Positions 1-9,097 of a stretch of DNA of 64,000 bases are shown here, piece after piece. The notes beneath the pieces were generated by a model. The model did not search any database. It was not told the origin of the DNA and worked only from the letters and a program-made list of their open reading frames with translations. This stretch comes from Tangfeifania diversioriginum. GTDB taxonomy: Bacteria > Bacteroidota > Bacteroidia > Bacteroidales > Prolixibacteraceae. Every line of letters starts with the position of its first letter. The first letter of the stretch is position 1. Location: positions 1 through 64,000 of the forward strand of contig CAMCBW010000034.1 of NCBI GenBank assembly GCA_945873105.1, in the 5' to 3' direction. The position numbers and the translations under genes were made by a program.

Positions 1-311
1 AGGGCATCGAAGTCGGTTTTGGCCACCAGCTTGCGGATATCTTTTTCTACCGAAGGAACCCGGACTGCATTCTTGGCTGCCTTGAGCCCCTTTTTGAGGG
101 CACCCTCTTCCACGTCGCAGAGATAGGCCACCTCCACCCCCGGAATGGCACCAAACTGCTCCACATGGTAGGCACCGCGGCTGTTCACCCCCATCACGGC
201 TACCACCACCTTGTTGCTGGGGGCATTCTTCCCGAACAGCGGGAAATTCAATATAGTTAGTCCTGAAGCTGTTGCCAATGCGTTGTTTTTCAGAAATTTC
301 CTTCTTTCCAT
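1..311 (-). CDS. Gfo/Idh/MocA-family oxidoreductase, N-terminal part (runs off the left edge)
   Basis: The reverse strand reads from an ATG at 311 to the window edge without a stop, giving about 103 residues. The N-terminus, MERRKFLKNNALATASG, has a twin-arginine-like RRKFLK motif and a hydrophobic stretch, as in the many Tat-exported Gfo/Idh/MocA oxidoreductases of Bacteroidota. Next come a beta strand with a glycine turn (VVVAVMGVNSRGAYHV), which fits the start of a Rossmann NAD(P)-binding fold, and VEVAYLCDVE, the usual second strand ending in an acidic residue. Such proteins oxidise or reduce sugars. The gene is divergent from the lyase and glycosidase to its right, so a role in the same glycan pathway is plausible. 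The substrate cannot be told and the C-terminal half lies outside the window. Confidence 0.8.
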   Translation of the reverse strand, partial: MERRKFLKNNALATASGLTILNFPLFGKNAPSNKVVVAVMGVNSRGAYHVEQFGAIPGVEVAYLCDVEEGALKKGLKAAKNAVRVPSVEKDIRKLVAKTDFDA

Positions 312-415
312 GGTAATAAGATTAACAGAGATTTATCCACCCAAGATAGCAATTTATTTCTTAACTTCGTTCAGGCCAAACAATTATCCAGGTGAAAAAC
401 AATTCCTTCAATGAA

Positions 416-2365
416 ATGAAAAACAACTCCTTGCATTTGATCACCCTTCTGGCTTGCATTTCGTTTTGCCAGGTTTCAGCCCAGCCAACTGGGTCGGTTG
501 CTTCAGCCGAAAAATTGATCTCAAGAATCAATCTGTCGGCCAGGGGATTGGAAAAGGTAAAAGAGTTTTCAGATCAGCCTGCGCAAGCTTCCAGACTCCT
601 TCTGGATTATTATCGCTCCAGAACCTTTGTCAAGCATCCTGTGGATCGGAGAATGAGAGCAAAATCATTGGGCAATGGTGCAAGTCCCGACGAGATCCGA
701 ACGGCCGACAATGCCATGAAGCATATCTTTACCGGACAATCTGCCTACCCTCCCTATTTTTGCGGGGAAGATATCAACTGGGGTACCCGTCCGGTTCCCG
801 ACAACGAATGGGTGTGGCAGCTCAACCGAATGAATTTTTGGAACGCTATGGCCAGTGCCTACTGGCACACCGGGGATGAGAAATATGCCAAAGAGTGGTG
901 TGCCCAGCTGGTGGACTGGACCATCAAAAATCCCAATGACAAGGAGCATAGCTATGCCTGGCGATCGATAGAAACCGGAATCCGGGGGAACCGGTGGACA
1001 GCTCTGTTCCAATATTTTCTGGATTCTCCCCATTTTACCCCGGAAGTTCTGGTCGCCTTTCTGAACAGTTGTTACGATCACGCAGAATTCCTGATGACCA
1101 AATATAGTTCAAAAAGCAACTGGGGATTGATGGAGGCTGAGGGGATGGCTTTCATTGCGCTCATCTTTCCTGAAATGAAGAATTCCGATAAGTGGCTGAC
1201 AGAGGCAGTCCGGAGGCTGAACAATGAGATTGACCTTCAGGTTTATCCCGACGGACAGCAGCGGGAATTGGCCATGGGGTACCACCTTGGCTGCATTGAA
1301 TGGTTTATACGAACCTATGACCTTGCATTCACCAATGGTAAAACTGATTTCTTCCCCGCTTCTTATGTGACCAAAGTTCAGAAGATGTGTGAGGTTCCGA
1401 TGAAGTTGTGTCATCCGGATGGGACAAATGCCCAGTTTGGGGATGGCTGGGCCGGAAGAGCTGGCCAGCACCGTAAAAAATTTCAGGAGTGGGCAGAGCG
1501 GTTCAGAAGGGAGGATTTCCTCTTCCTTGCCACCGCGGGCAAAGAGGGAAGAAGGCCTGATTCTACAGCCTACGCGTTGCCTTACAGTGGTTTGTATTCG
1601 ATGCGTAGCTCGTGGGATCAGGATGCCATCTGCATGGTTTTGAAGTGTGGCCCGGATGGTGGAGGCCATTGCCAACCAGACAATGGAACCTTTGAGCTCT
1701 CTGCCGGGGGTAGAAACCTGATGCCTGACGCAGGCAGCTACATTTACAGCGGGGATCCCGTCAATCGCAATTGGTTCAGACAGACCAAGATCCACCAGAC
1801 ACTGACTTTGAATGGAAGCAATTCAAAATACGCACCTAAACAACTCCTCTGGAAACCGGGGATACACAATGATCTGCTGGTAGTTGAAAACAAGAGCTAC
1901 GACAACCTTACCCACCGGAGGTCGGTCTTCTTTGTCGACAAGCGCTTTTTTGTACTTGTAGACGAGGCAATCGGAAGTGCGGTCGGCGATGTAGCACTTC
2001 ATTTTCAGCTTGCTCCCGGGAAAGCCATTTTTGATCCAAAGTCATGGAGGGTAACCTCCGATTTCTCAGATGGCTACAATGTGATGGTCGAAACCACTGC
2101 TCAAAAGGGTTTGGAAATGGAGGAAGAGGAGGGGCAGGTTTCGTTCCTCTATACCAAAAAGGAGCCAAGACCTGCCTTCAGCTACCGGATCAAAAAAACC
2201 GCTGACCAGGGAAATGTCCGTTTGATCACCCTGGTGGTTCCCTATGAGAATCAGACGCCAAAGATCAACGTCACGGTAGTGGGAAATACCGAAATTGGTG
2301 GATCAAAGTTGCAACTTGAAATAGATGAAAATGGCAAGAAGCAATTCATTGGTTATACATTGTAA
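416..2365 (+). CDS. Secreted heparinase II/III-family polysaccharide lyase
   Basis: The protein has about 649 residues from the ATG at 416. An in-frame GTG at 392 would add eight residues before a clear signal peptide (MKNNSLHLITLLACISFCQVSA), so 416 is preferred. The N-terminal half is an alpha-toroid of the heparinase II/III type, with NEWVWQLNRMNFW, then SNWGLMEAEG and DGQQRELAMGYHLG; the Asn of SNW and the Tyr of GYH occupy the places of lyase active-site residues in this superfamily. The C-terminal half is the beta-sandwich heparinase II/III domain, with GGGHCQPDNGTFEL and later KIHQTLTLNG. These enzymes cleave uronic-acid polysaccharides by beta-elimination. The exact PL family and substrate are not decidable here. 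The gene ends 13 bp before the GH116-like gene, so the two are probably co-transcribed. Confidence 0.85.
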   Translation: MKNNSLHLITLLACISFCQVSAQPTGSVASAEKLISRINLSARGLEKVKEFSDQPAQASRLLLDYYRSRTFVKHPVDRRMRAKSLGNGASPDEIRTADNAMKHIFTGQSAYPPYFCGEDINWGTRPVPDNEWVWQLNRMNFWNAMASAYWHTGDEKYAKEWCAQLVDWTIKNPNDKEHSYAWRSIETGIRGNRWTALFQYFLDSPHFTPEVLVAFLNSCYDHAEFLMTKYSSKSNWGLMEAEGMAFIALIFPEMKNSDKWLTEAVRRLNNEIDLQVYPDGQQRELAMGYHLGCIEWFIRTYDLAFTNGKTDFFPASYVTKVQKMCEVPMKLCHPDGTNAQFGDGWAGRAGQHRKKFQEWAERFRREDFLFLATAGKEGRRPDSTAYALPYSGLYSMRSSWDQDAICMVLKCGPDGGGHCQPDNGTFELSAGGRNLMPDAGSYIYSGDPVNRNWFRQTKIHQTLTLNGSNSKYAPKQLLWKPGIHNDLLVVENKSYDNLTHRRSVFFVDKRFFVLVDEAIGSAVGDVALHFQLAPGKAIFDPKSWRVTSDFSDGYNVMVETTAQKGLEMEEEEGQVSFLYTKKEPRPAFSYRIKKTADQGNVRLITLVVPYENQTPKINVTVVGNTEIGGSKLQLEIDENGKKQFIGYTL

Positions 2366-2378
2366 TAATATCTGCCTT

Positions 2379-4934
2379 ATGAGAAAAGTCCTGTTGATGG
2401 CGATTGCCGCTCTGCTGGCAAGCACTCTTACCGCTCAGCAATTTGAATCCGCCTGGCCTGTTTTAAAGCACTATGACCAGGAGCACCTCTTGAACATTGC
2501 CCTTCCGATCGGAGGGATCGGAACTGGAACAGTTTCACTGGGGGGCAGGGGAGAGTTGCGTGACTGGCAAATCATGAACAAACCAGCCATCGGATACAGC
2601 ACCGTAACTACCGGCAACAATGCTCCATTCTTCTCCATCTTTGTTCAGCCGAAGGAGGGGAGGGCAGTTACCCGGGCACTGATCGGGCCCTTGCATCCGA
2701 CAGAATATACTCATTATGAGGGGCGTTCCATTAACCAGCACGGCTATCCACGGTTTGCCAACGCCAGTTTTGATGTAGCCTATCCTGTAGGCGTGGTCCA
2801 CTTGTCTGACCAGGGCATGCCGGTAAAAGTCGATATAACGGGTTACAACCCCTTGGTGCCCGGAGATGCCGATGCCAGCGGATTACCGGTGGCGGTACTC
2901 ACCTATGAGGTCACCAACCTGACAGACCAGCCAATTGAAGTCTCTGTTTGCGGCACCATGCGAAACTTTGTCGGGCAGGATGGCAGCAAAATGCGGCGCG
3001 ACTGGAAGGGGGATTTCATCCCTTTTGGTGCCAAAAATAACAGGAATGTTTTTAAGTCAGCGAATGGGATCAGTGGGATTTTCATGAATTCAGACAGTAT
3101 TTCTGGTACGGATGCGGCTTTTGGATCGATTGCCCTGACCACCCCGGAAGGCTCCCGGATCAGCTACCGCAGATCCTCCGAACCCAACCATTGGGAGCGC
3201 TCCACCCTCGATTTTTGGGACGATTTCAGTGCCGATGGTGAATTGACAGACAAGGCAGTGGTGGCTGACCACAATCCGATGGCCTCTCTGGCGGTGAAGA
3301 AATCCATTGCACCAGGTGGGAAAGAGAGCTTCCGGTTTTTCCTTACCTGGAATTTTCCAAACAGGTATGGCTGGTCGAAGGAGCCTGTCGGAAATTATTA
3401 CAGTGAAAAATACCTGGATGCCTGGGATGCAGCACAAAAGATTGTACCTGAAATACCTGCACTGGAACAAAAAACCAGGCTGTTTCTGAATGCTTTCCTT
3501 TCCTCTACCTTGCCTGAGGTGGTAAAGGAGGCCGCTCTTTTCAACTTGAGTACCCTGCGGTCACAGACGGTTTTCAGGATCAAAAGTGGCCACATGATGG
3601 GGTGGGAAGGGGTGATGGATGAGTTTGGATCGTGCCAGGGCTCCTGTACCCATGTTTGGAACTACGAGGTGGCCACACCCTTTCTTTTTGGTGACCTTGC
3701 CCGCACGATGCGGGATGTAGAGTTCAATTATGCCCTTGATTCGACGGGTTTGATGAGTTTCAGGGCCGGTTTGCCCCTGTCGAAAGCCAGTGCATCCAAA
3801 ATTGCCGCGGCAGATGGGCAGATGGGCTGTATCCTGAAAATATACCGTGAGTGGCAATTGTCGGGAGACCATGCTTTCCTGGCCAATAATTGGAGCAATG
3901 TGAAGAAGGCGCTCTCATTTGCCTGGATCAAGGGTGGTTGGGATGGAGACCAGGATGGGGTGATGGAGGGTTGCCAGCACAACACCATGGATGTGGAATA
4001 TTTCGGCCCAAATCCCCAGATGGAGTTTTGGTACCTGGGGGCGCTGCGGGCAGGGCAGGAGATGGCTAAACACATGAAGGACAAGGTTTTTGAGAAGCGA
4101 TGTGCTGAATTGTTCGTGAATGGCAGCAAATGGACGGATCAGCATCTTTTCAACGGGGAGTATTACATCCAGAAGATCGTAACCCCGGCTTCGAAGGCAT
4201 TGGTGGCCAAAGGTTTGATGGCAGGAATGGGGACCAGGGATATCTCCAATCCAGATTTCCAGCTGGGGGAAGGTTGTCTGGTTGATCAGCTGGTGGGGCA
4301 ATACATGGCCCATATTTGTGGTTTGGGTTACCTGGCAGATCGTCAAAATATCCAGACTACGATGCAAACTATCATGAAATACAACTATGTGCCAGATTTC
4401 TCCCCTTTGTTCAACAACATGCGGTCGTATGTCATGGGGAACGAAAGCGGACTGATCATGGCCAGCTGGCCAAATGGACGGCTGAAGGTGCCGTTTCCCT
4501 ATTTTTCGGAAGCCATGACCGGTTTCGAGTACACCGCAGCTGTTGGTATGATCTATGAAAATCAAACCGAAAATGGATTGAAATGTATCAAAAGCATCCG
4601 TGACCGGTTTGATGGGTTGAAACGCAATCCTTTTGACGAACCCGAATGCGGCCACCATTATGCGAGGGCGATGGCAAGCTGGGCAGCGGTAATTGCACTG
4701 GCTGAGTTCCAATATTCGGGTGTCAGCCAAAGTATGACTTTCACCTCCAAACCAGGCAGGTACTTTTGGAGCAACGGTTCTGCCTGGGGTTTGTGCCAGG
4801 TCACTCCGGAAGGTTCAACGATTGAGGTACTCAGCGGGGATCTGTTTTTGAAAAGTTTTGCGTTGAAGGGAATGGAGACCAGTAAATTTAAACCTTTGCA
4901 CCTCACTGCAGGAGCCAGGCATACCTTCCGGTAA
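2379..4934 (+). CDS. Secreted GH116-like glycoside hydrolase (glucosylceramidase/DUF608 type)
   Basis: The start is placed at the ATG at 2379, which gives a clean signal peptide (MRKVLLMAIAALLASTLTAQ); the frame is open upstream but only overlaps the lyase. The protein is about 851 residues. The N-terminal beta-sandwich has LPIGGIGTGTVSLGGRGEL, typical of the GBA2 N-terminal domain. The C-terminal (alpha/alpha)6 barrel contains DQDGVMEGCQHNTMDVEYFGPNP, matching the region that carries the catalytic acid Asp in GH116 enzymes, and HVWNYEVATPFLFGDL. GH116 includes beta-glucosidases, beta-xylosidases and glucosylceramidases. Together with the preceding lyase it looks like a two-enzyme secreted degradation unit. 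No SusC/SusD pair is adjacent. It faces the sulfatase-like gene across a 48-bp convergent gap with no clear terminator. Confidence 0.85.
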   Translation: MRKVLLMAIAALLASTLTAQQFESAWPVLKHYDQEHLLNIALPIGGIGTGTVSLGGRGELRDWQIMNKPAIGYSTVTTGNNAPFFSIFVQPKEGRAVTRALIGPLHPTEYTHYEGRSINQHGYPRFANASFDVAYPVGVVHLSDQGMPVKVDITGYNPLVPGDADASGLPVAVLTYEVTNLTDQPIEVSVCGTMRNFVGQDGSKMRRDWKGDFIPFGAKNNRNVFKSANGISGIFMNSDSISGTDAAFGSIALTTPEGSRISYRRSSEPNHWERSTLDFWDDFSADGELTDKAVVADHNPMASLAVKKSIAPGGKESFRFFLTWNFPNRYGWSKEPVGNYYSEKYLDAWDAAQKIVPEIPALEQKTRLFLNAFLSSTLPEVVKEAALFNLSTLRSQTVFRIKSGHMMGWEGVMDEFGSCQGSCTHVWNYEVATPFLFGDLARTMRDVEFNYALDSTGLMSFRAGLPLSKASASKIAAADGQMGCILKIYREWQLSGDHAFLANNWSNVKKALSFAWIKGGWDGDQDGVMEGCQHNTMDVEYFGPNPQMEFWYLGALRAGQEMAKHMKDKVFEKRCAELFVNGSKWTDQHLFNGEYYIQKIVTPASKALVAKGLMAGMGTRDISNPDFQLGEGCLVDQLVGQYMAHICGLGYLADRQNIQTTMQTIMKYNYVPDFSPLFNNMRSYVMGNESGLIMASWPNGRLKVPFPYFSEAMTGFEYTAAVGMIYENQTENGLKCIKSIRDRFDGLKRNPFDEPECGHHYARAMASWAAVIALAEFQYSGVSQSMTFTSKPGRYFWSNGSAWGLCQVTPEGSTIEVLSGDLFLKSFALKGMETSKFKPLHLTAGARHTFR

Positions 4935-4982
4935 CCGGGATCCATGCTCAAAGGAGTTCGTTGGCACGCAGTGCAATTATAA

Positions 4983-6923
4983 CTATTTTTTGATGGTCAG
5001 CCGGTTCTCTACCATCCGGTTGTTGTATTGTTGCAGGAATGCCTTGAACCGTTTGAAATGACCTTCCACCACCGTGTCACCTGTTGCGGCAAGGTTTTTC
5101 TCGTATTTGGCATCCTCCTTGAAACGGTAGGCTGCCAGTAGGTTTTTGCCGTCCGACTGCAACAGGTAGTCCCCTTCCATAAATTGGTAGTAGCCATTGA
5201 CGTAATTCACGACGAAGGGCTGATTGTCAGGATGAAACCGGTCGTTCCCAAAGGCAAAATAGGGAGCATCGTATTTCAGGTATCCCAGTACTGTGGGAAA
5301 AATATCGATCTGTTGCATCAGGGTTGGATCCATTCCGATCAGCTCGCTGTCGGGATGGTGGAAGATCACCGGGATCGAAAATAGTCCGGTGGTGCTGATG
5401 TACTCCTTGTGGTCGCTGGAGGGAAGCGAGTGGTCGGCTGTCAATACAAACAATGTATTTTTGTACCAGGGTTTCCCGGAGGCCATGCGGAAGAATTCCC
5501 GCAAGGAGTAGTCACTGTATTCAATGCACTTGTAAAGGGGATTTGGCCCCCCCTTGAAGGTCTGCTCATATTTTTTTGGCAGCACATAGGGATGATGGGA
5601 GGAGAGGGTAAATACGGATGCCAGGAAGGGCTCCTTCAACTGATCAAAGTTATTGGCACAGTATTCCAGAAACAGCTCATCCGGGATACCCCAGAAACCA
5701 TCTGAATCCTCTTTCCGTCCATACTCATTCTGTCCGAAATACTTGGGAATGGAGAGCATATTGGTGATGGCATCAAACCCCATGGATCCATTGGGTGCCC
5801 CATGAAAGAAGCCGGTATCGTAACCTTTCTTCTTCAGTGTTGCAGCAAGGCCCTCCATCTCGTTGAGCGAATAGCGTGACAAAACAAAAGGCTGGACCAG
5901 CGAAGGTACACCTGCCACCACCGAAGGAATGGCATCAATGGATTTAACACCGTTGGCAAAGGAGTATTGCCAGGTATAACTTACCTGAATCAGCGAATCA
6001 AGAAATGGCGTATATCCCTTGTAATGACCTCCTTCCAAATCTTTGTTCAACGCTCCAATGGCCTCTTTGGTAAAGCTTTCCAAGATGAGGACTACGATGT
6101 TCATTGGTTTAAATCCTCCGGCAGGATATCCCTCATGGATCGGGGTATAGATGCTTTCGGCCTCTTTTTCGTCAAAAAACTCCACCATTTCGAAGGTTTT
6201 GGCACTGATGGTCCGGATGATTGAAAACGGAGTATTCAGAACAATGGCCGATTCAATCGGTTTGTGTACCTTCTCAATGGCATTGCTGATGGTGATGGGG
6301 CGGGTGGTACCTGTAAAGCCTCCCCTTATTCCGGCCACTGTAAGTCCGGCAAACAGCACAAGTGTTCCGGCTGACAGGGAGTAGAACAGGACATTTGACC
6401 GTTTTGGTATGTTCTCCCTGTGGTCTGAATAGATCCACGCCAGGAAGAGCAGCATCCCGACAAAGATGAGCACCAGATACCAATATTGGGCAAACCCTAC
6501 CAATACAATCTTCCACAAATTGGACTCATTTTTGAATTCACTGAAGATGCTGAAATCAGTCCGTCGGAGGATGTACCTGAAATAGACGATGTCTACCAGA
6601 TTGGTTGCCAGTGCAAGGGCATTGGTTCCCAGGAAGAGTATTTTAAGAGATTTTTTAAAGCCTGACCGGTATTTAATCCGGGAAGGAATTAGCATCAGCA
6701 AAATGAAGAGGCTATTGACGTACAGCAGGGCGGTGAGGTCAAATTTTAGTCCGGATATTAGCAGTTCCACCAAATGGTTGAAGGGCATCTCAGGAAAGTA
6801 GCTCCTGTTGAAAAGGTAGAACAGGATACGCTGGACAGAGAAGAGCAGGTAGACCATTGACAATCTCCAAATCAACATCAGCAAGATGTTCTTCTCTTTG
6901 GGCAGTAAATCCTTCAATTTCAT
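4983..6923 (-). CDS. LTA-synthase-type membrane sulfatase/phosphotransferase
   Basis: About 646 residues from the ATG at 6923 (MKLKDLLPKEKNILL). A start 51 bases further up (6974) is possible but adds a non-conserved tail. The N-terminal 210 residues hold about five membrane segments. The rest is an extracytoplasmic alkaline-phosphatase-fold domain: MNIVVLILESF with the metal-binding Glu, NGVKSIDAIPSV where the nucleophile Thr of staphylococcal LtaS is replaced by Ser (about residue 328), GFFHGAPNGSMGF, and a late ADHSLPSSDH with metal-binding Asp-His. This is the LTA synthase/OpgB/EptA-like architecture, acting in the periplasm on lipid- or glycan-linked phosphodiesters. Gram-negative Bacteroidota lack lipoteichoic acid, so the acceptor is unknown; a glycan or lipid head group is likely. 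Confidence 0.85.
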   Translation of the reverse strand: MKLKDLLPKEKNILLMLIWRLSMVYLLFSVQRILFYLFNRSYFPEMPFNHLVELLISGLKFDLTALLYVNSLFILLMLIPSRIKYRSGFKKSLKILFLGTNALALATNLVDIVYFRYILRRTDFSIFSEFKNESNLWKIVLVGFAQYWYLVLIFVGMLLFLAWIYSDHRENIPKRSNVLFYSLSAGTLVLFAGLTVAGIRGGFTGTTRPITISNAIEKVHKPIESAIVLNTPFSIIRTISAKTFEMVEFFDEKEAESIYTPIHEGYPAGGFKPMNIVVLILESFTKEAIGALNKDLEGGHYKGYTPFLDSLIQVSYTWQYSFANGVKSIDAIPSVVAGVPSLVQPFVLSRYSLNEMEGLAATLKKKGYDTGFFHGAPNGSMGFDAITNMLSIPKYFGQNEYGRKEDSDGFWGIPDELFLEYCANNFDQLKEPFLASVFTLSSHHPYVLPKKYEQTFKGGPNPLYKCIEYSDYSLREFFRMASGKPWYKNTLFVLTADHSLPSSDHKEYISTTGLFSIPVIFHHPDSELIGMDPTLMQQIDIFPTVLGYLKYDAPYFAFGNDRFHPDNQPFVVNYVNGYYQFMEGDYLLQSDGKNLLAAYRFKEDAKYEKNLAATGDTVVEGHFKRFKAFLQQYNNRMVENRLTIKK

Positions 6924-7064
6924 CGTCAGCACTTGTCCGGTATTTCTGCAGCCAAAACTACTTAATTTTTGCAATGGTTGTTGTGGATTGAACCAAAGGA
7001 CAGATGGACCGCAACTATAAATTGATTACCTTTAGAGATCTGCTTGCTGGGATATAATTGCGTT

Positions 7065-7223
7065 ATGAGGAAATTGAATTTGTTGCTTCACCTGTTTTTA
7101 CCGCTTGTGGTGAAGATTCCCTGGTCGGGATATTGGGTCATGTCGACCTACATCGCAGCCCAGGTTTTGATTATGCTTGGATTGCTGGTGGAGGCGAACC
7201 ATGAGCCATCGAATGAAAAATAG
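7065..7223 (+). CDS. Possible small membrane protein, 52 aa
   Basis: A short open frame starts at an ATG at 7065 and stops at TAG 7221-7223. It has two hydrophobic segments (NLLLHLFLPLVVKIPW and STYIAAQVLIMLGLLV) followed by a short charged tail. It lies divergent from the sulfatase gene and is followed 50 bp downstream by a good hairpin (7274-7299). No strong ribosome-binding site is visible, which is normal for Bacteroidota. I do not recognise it. It may be a small membrane protein or a chance frame. Confidence 0.35.
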   Translation: MRKLNLLLHLFLPLVVKIPWSGYWVMSTYIAAQVLIMLGLLVEANHEPSNEK

Positions 7224-7273
7224 CTACAGAATAACCGTTTGCAGACTCACTGGAAGAGTGTGTTCACAAAAAA

Positions 7274-7299
7274 AAGAGTCGCCCGGACAGGCGACTCTT
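7274..7299. terminator. Bidirectional hairpin terminator
   Basis: A perfect 8-bp stem GAGTCGCC/GGCGACTC (7276-7283 and 7290-7297) with a 6-base loop, flanked by A-rich sequence on the left and TT...TATTTTAT on the right. It lies between the small plus-strand ORF and the 3' end of the minus-strand gene 7347-8072, so it can serve both. Confidence 0.75.
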
Positions 7300-7346
7300 C
7301 TATTTTATATTTGTCTCTTGCTGATTATGCCCGGCTTCTGAAACCT

Positions 7347-8072
7347 TTAATAATTCAACCGGCTTTTGATGCCAACTTCATTTCGCTGTTTTTCCATGGG
7401 TCGGAAGACATAGACCACACCATATTCAGTGGCACGTTCTCTCTTGATCTCTTCGGGGTAGGAGGAAAAATACTCTTCCACTTCATTCCAGATGTCGAGG
7501 ATAATTTCATCGGCCTCGGCACGCATACCTGAGACCTTTTGGGTCCAGCGGGCGGTGTTACTCTGAAGCGTCTTCTGAAAGTGATAGGCATCCACAAACT
7601 GGTCAAATTTAACTTTCACTACTGCGATGGAGGGATTGTACAGCGGATTTCCTCCATGAAGTACCCTTTGGTGTTCTCCTTCAATCATTTTTTTGCCCCA
7701 CTCCAACAGTTCAGATTCCAGAATCAGGGAGGGAGATTTCTTATCTCCGACCATCCCGTAATAGTTGCGAACCTCGGCCTTCATGTCACCCCTTTGGATC
7801 GAAAAATTGAGGATTTGAATGAAATGGGAGAGGTAGATTCTTGCTTTTCTGGCTGTTTCGAGGTAAGCTCGGCTGTTTTTATCTTGTTGTGACCTTGCCA
7901 GCTTGTGGTGGATAAGGTTTGTCTCAAAACCAGGAAAAAAATTGCGCAACCGATTGAGCGTTCCGGCAGAAAATGCGAGATCCTCAACCGGCTTCTTTTG
8001 ACCCATCAAAATTGCTGTATTGATGGCTCTTAGTCTTGCCTGGTCTGTATTAGGTAGTCTTCTATAGGGCAT
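7347..8072 (-). CDS. Conserved Bacteroidota protein of unknown function, 241 aa
   Basis: Starts at the ATG at 8072 (MPYRRLPNTDQARLRAINTA). It has no signal peptide or membrane segment, so it is probably cytoplasmic. The sequence is rich in charged helices (for example RKARIYLSHFIQILNFSI and GMRAEADEIILDIWNEVEE) and is probably all-alpha. The N-terminal MPYRRLPNTD motif is familiar from unnamed proteins of Bacteroidales, but I know of no function. It is a single gene between two hairpin terminators (7274-7299 and 8192-8221), so it probably has its own promoter. Confidence 0.75.
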   Translation of the reverse strand: MPYRRLPNTDQARLRAINTAILMGQKKPVEDLAFSAGTLNRLRNFFPGFETNLIHHKLARSQQDKNSRAYLETARKARIYLSHFIQILNFSIQRGDMKAEVRNYYGMVGDKKSPSLILESELLEWGKKMIEGEHQRVLHGGNPLYNPSIAVVKVKFDQFVDAYHFQKTLQSNTARWTQKVSGMRAEADEIILDIWNEVEEYFSSYPEEIKRERATEYGVVYVFRPMEKQRNEVGIKSRLNY

Positions 8073-8191
8073 CGTTTCGGTTTAATGGAAGCATCTCCAC
8101 GTATCGAGGCGAAGGTAAAGATTATCAAAAAAAAATTTCAGAAACCACGCAACCAATAAACAGGAGTTATTAACTATCTTCTGTTAATAAC

Positions 8192-8221
8192 AACAGTCGC
8201 TGCCCGGGGGTAGCGACTGTT
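8192..8221. terminator. Hairpin terminator downstream of sdhB
   Basis: A perfect 10-bp inverted repeat AACAGTCGCT/AGCGACTGTT (8192-8201 and 8212-8221) around a 10-base loop rich in C and G. It lies about 95 bp past the sdhB stop on the minus strand and upstream of the gene at 7347-8072, so it most likely ends the sdhCAB transcript. Confidence 0.7.
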
Positions 8222-8314
8222 GATTTTCAGTCATTTGCAGCGATTGCTTGTCAGAAATGGCTGAAGTTTTCGGATTCAAAATACTTTTAAACCCTTAAAT
8301 TCCTGTATATTACA

Positions 8315-9076
8315 TCAATCAGCCAATTTTGCCGATAGGTATTCACGGTTAAGCCGCGCGATGTGTGCGATGGAGATGCTTTTCGGGCAGGCCAGTTCAC
8401 AACCTCCGGTGTTGGTACAGCCACCAAAGCCAAGTTCATCCATTTTGGCAACCATGGCTTTTGCACGTTTCTTTGCTTCAATTTTTCCTTGTGGCAACTT
8501 TGCGAATTGTGATACCTTGGCGGCAACAAACAACATGGCAGAGGAGTTTTTGCAGGTTGCGACACAGGCACCGCAACCAATGCATGCTGCGGCATCCATG
8601 GCCTCTTCGGCATCATCCTGTCCGATCAGTATCACATTTCCGTCGGGGACCCCGCCGGTGTTGACAGAGACATATCCGCCTGCCTGCTGGATCTTTTCAA
8701 AGGCGGTGCGGTCAACCATCACATCTTTGATGACCGGGAAAGCAGCAGCCCTCCAGGGTTCTACAACGATGGTCTGCCCTTCGTGGAATTTGCGCATGTG
8801 GAGCTGGCAGGTGGTTACCTCCGTATCCGGACCGTGTGCGTGTCCGTTGATGTACATCGAACACATCCCACAGATTCCTTCCCGGCAATCGTGGTCAAAG
8901 GCAATCGGATCTTTTCCTTCCAGTATCAGTTTGTCGTTGAGGATGTCGATCATTTCCAGGAAAGAGGTGCCCTGCGACACGTTCTCAACCTGGTAGGTTT
9001 CGAAACCTCCTTTGGCTTTCGGACTATTCTGTCTCCAGACCTTCACGTATATTTTATTGAGAATTATATCAGCCAT
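8315..9076 (-). CDS. sdhB: Succinate dehydrogenase/fumarate reductase iron-sulfur subunit
   Basis: Electron-transfer subunit of complex II, linking the FAD subunit to quinone, on the cytoplasmic face of the membrane. About 253 residues. Three cysteine clusters are visible: [20 protein letters not shown] for the [2Fe-2S] centre, [11 protein letters not shown] for the [4Fe-4S] centre and [14 protein letters not shown] for the [3Fe-4S] centre. The frame extends to a TTG at 9097, but the ATG at 9076 ([15 protein letters not shown]) is the better start and leaves 21 bp after sdhA. It is the last gene of sdhCAB. Sequence alone cannot say whether the enzyme runs mainly as succinate dehydrogenase or as fumarate reductase. 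Confidence 0.95.
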   Translation of the reverse strand: MADIILNKIYVKVWRQNSPKAKGGFETYQVENVSQGTSFLEMIDILNDKLILEGKDPIAFDHDCREGICGMCSMYINGHAHGPDTEVTTCQLHMRKFHEGQTIVVEPWRAAAFPVIKDVMVDRTAFEKIQQAGGYVSVNTGGVPDGNVILIGQDDAEEAMDAAACIGCGACVATCKNSSAMLFVAAKVSQFAKLPQGKIEAKKRAKAMVAKMDELGFGGCTNTGGCELACPKSISIAHIARLNREYLSAKLAD

Positions 9077-9097
9077 TTTGTTGGATTTTTTCTTCAA

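Noticed and set aside
211-414. 67-codon open frame on the plus strand at the left edge
   Set aside because: It is antisense to the Gfo/Idh/MocA gene and its translation shows no motif.
9077-9097. TTG at 9097 as the start of sdhB
   Set aside because: It adds a Lys-rich heptapeptide that is not part of the family; the ATG at 9076 is conserved in form.
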